A DNA stretch of 21,669 bases from a virus. A model generated the notes under the pieces. It searched no databases, had not been told where the DNA came from, and saw only the letters and a list, made by a program, of their open reading frames with translations. How positions within the stretch are numbered: the first letter of the stretch is position 1; the number at the start of each line of letters is the position of its first letter. Location of the stretch: IMG/VR virus record IMGVR_UViG_3300035688_000074, positions 1 to 21,669 of that record; one strand, given 5' to 3'. Position numbers and translations under genes: made by a program. This document shows, one piece after another, positions 21,118-21,669 of the stretch.

Positions 21118-21621
21118 ATGCCCGGCTTTGTTCGTGGAGCCCGATTCTTCATCCATGCATTCGCCTGCCTGTTCTTCACAGGCACATGGACAGCAACGCT
21201 TGCCTCAGCCGTCGCTTTCATGCGAAAGACAGCCGCAGCGGAAACAGCAACAGCCATCATTCCTCTCCAAGTGCAGATGAGGATTCGACCTGGATCAAAG
21301 ATGAAAGTCAATCGAATCCGATTCTACTACGCTGTCGGAACCGCAGCTCTATCCAGCGCCATAGTATTTCGCATTCAAAGAGGAACCCTGCCAGCGGATG
21401 GAACCGTTGTTTCAAGTGCAAACATAGCAGGGACAAAGGACATCTCGGACGCTACAAGTCTCGCAACAGGCAACCACACTTGCATAGTGACGCCCACCGT
21501 AGACGTTTACATTCAAGACGGACAGTGGATTCATCTGGAAGTAGATTTCCCCGCAGCCGCCACAACAGTTCTGGACTTCAAAGGCGCTCTGGTCGAGTAC
21601 ACCGAGCCACCGCAATTCTAG
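21118..21621 (+). CDS. Beta-rich protein after the capsid gene, probable virion accessory protein
   Basis: 167 residues from ATG 21118 with GGAG ~10 nt upstream. The N terminus has basic residues then a hydrophobic stretch (RFFIHAFACLFFTGTW, ~9-24) that looks like a signal or membrane segment. The rest is beta-rich: PLQVQMRIRPGSKMKVNRIR, SAIVFRIQRGTLP, TCIVTPTVDVYIQDGQWIHL, VDFPAAATTVLDFKGALVEY. The closing strands resemble small jelly-roll decoration or head-fibre proteins. Position right after the capsid gene suits a decoration or head-completion protein. Unknown family. Confidence 0.6.
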   Translation: MPGFVRGARFFIHAFACLFFTGTWTATLASAVAFMRKTAAAETATAIIPLQVQMRIRPGSKMKVNRIRFYYAVGTAALSSAIVFRIQRGTLPADGTVVSSANIAGTKDISDATSLATGNHTCIVTPTVDVYIQDGQWIHLEVDFPAAATTVLDFKGALVEYTEPPQF

Positions 21622-21648
21622 GCTCAGTAAATCATTCCCCGCTTTCTT

Positions 21649-21663
21649 CCCGAAACTATCGGG
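21649..21663 (+). terminator. Hairpin with following T-rich end, possible terminator
   Basis: CCCGA-AACTA-TCGGG (5-bp stem, 5-nt loop), then GCTTTA at the window edge, 27 bp after the last gene. A second pairing CCCCG ... CGGGG (21637-21664) is possible. It may end the capsid transcript; the downstream U-run cannot be judged because the window ends. Confidence 0.45.
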
Positions 21664-21669
21664 GCTTTA

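Noticed and set aside
20789-21280. 163-codon plus-strand ORF overlapping the end of the capsid gene
   Set aside because: It is His/Gln/Arg-rich out-of-frame sequence of the capsid gene and runs through the next gene's start and ribosome-binding site.

Overview
The window reads as part of the genome of a tailed (head-tail, HK97-lineage) virus or provirus of an archaeon. The viral signs are a large terminase subunit, a very long portal protein, a MuF-type head protein, a prohead protease/scaffold fusion and a major capsid protein. The archaeal signs are a Holliday junction resolvase of the archaeal Hjc type, many very small Cys-rich (zinc-ribbon-like) proteins, GGAGG/GGTGA ribosome-binding sites, frequent TTG start codons and several start sites without a ribosome-binding site. 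No integrase, tRNA, rRNA, CRISPR array, insertion sequence or host housekeeping gene is visible. The host lineage cannot be fixed from this sequence, and no tail genes are present in the window.

Layout, left to right. (1) 1-4570, plus strand: a membrane and cytoskeleton-like block. It holds a trypsin-fold serine protease with a membrane-anchored C terminus, a divergent FtsZ/tubulin-superfamily protein translationally coupled to a two-helix membrane/coiled-coil protein, a run of small membrane proteins, and a beta-rich protein. (2) 4576-8069, plus strand: packaging. Small zinc protein, terminase small-subunit candidate, terminase large subunit, then a string of tiny genes (several zinc-ribbon-like, one RelE/ParE-like) and one possible reverse-strand gene. 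(3) 8130-13044, plus strand: portal with a ~700-residue extension, an unexplained AT-richer small ORF, MuF-like head protein, and a Trm1-like SAM methyltransferase. (4) 16097-12917, minus strand: a tight eight-gene operon. It runs from a small basic protein through a DUF932-like protein, several small proteins (some Cys-rich) to a DUF5131 (phage Gp37/Gp68, three-Cys motif) protein. Most junctions are ATGA or TGATG overlaps. Its last gene collides tail-to-tail with the methyltransferase over 128 bp. (5) 16238-17560, plus strand: Hjc-type resolvase followed by three coupled zinc-binding proteins, the last with a helix-turn-helix. (6) 17647-21621, plus strand: prohead protease/scaffold fusion, major capsid protein and a probable accessory virion protein, followed by a terminator-like hairpin.

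The head genes thus fall in two blocks (terminase-portal-MuF, then protease-capsid) separated by about 4.5 kb of reverse-strand and nucleic-acid-related genes. Coding density is near total; no gene-free stretch exceeds 300 bases. The most remarkable content is the viral FtsZ/tubulin-like protein with its coupled membrane partner, set beside a membrane-anchored protease and several small membrane proteins.
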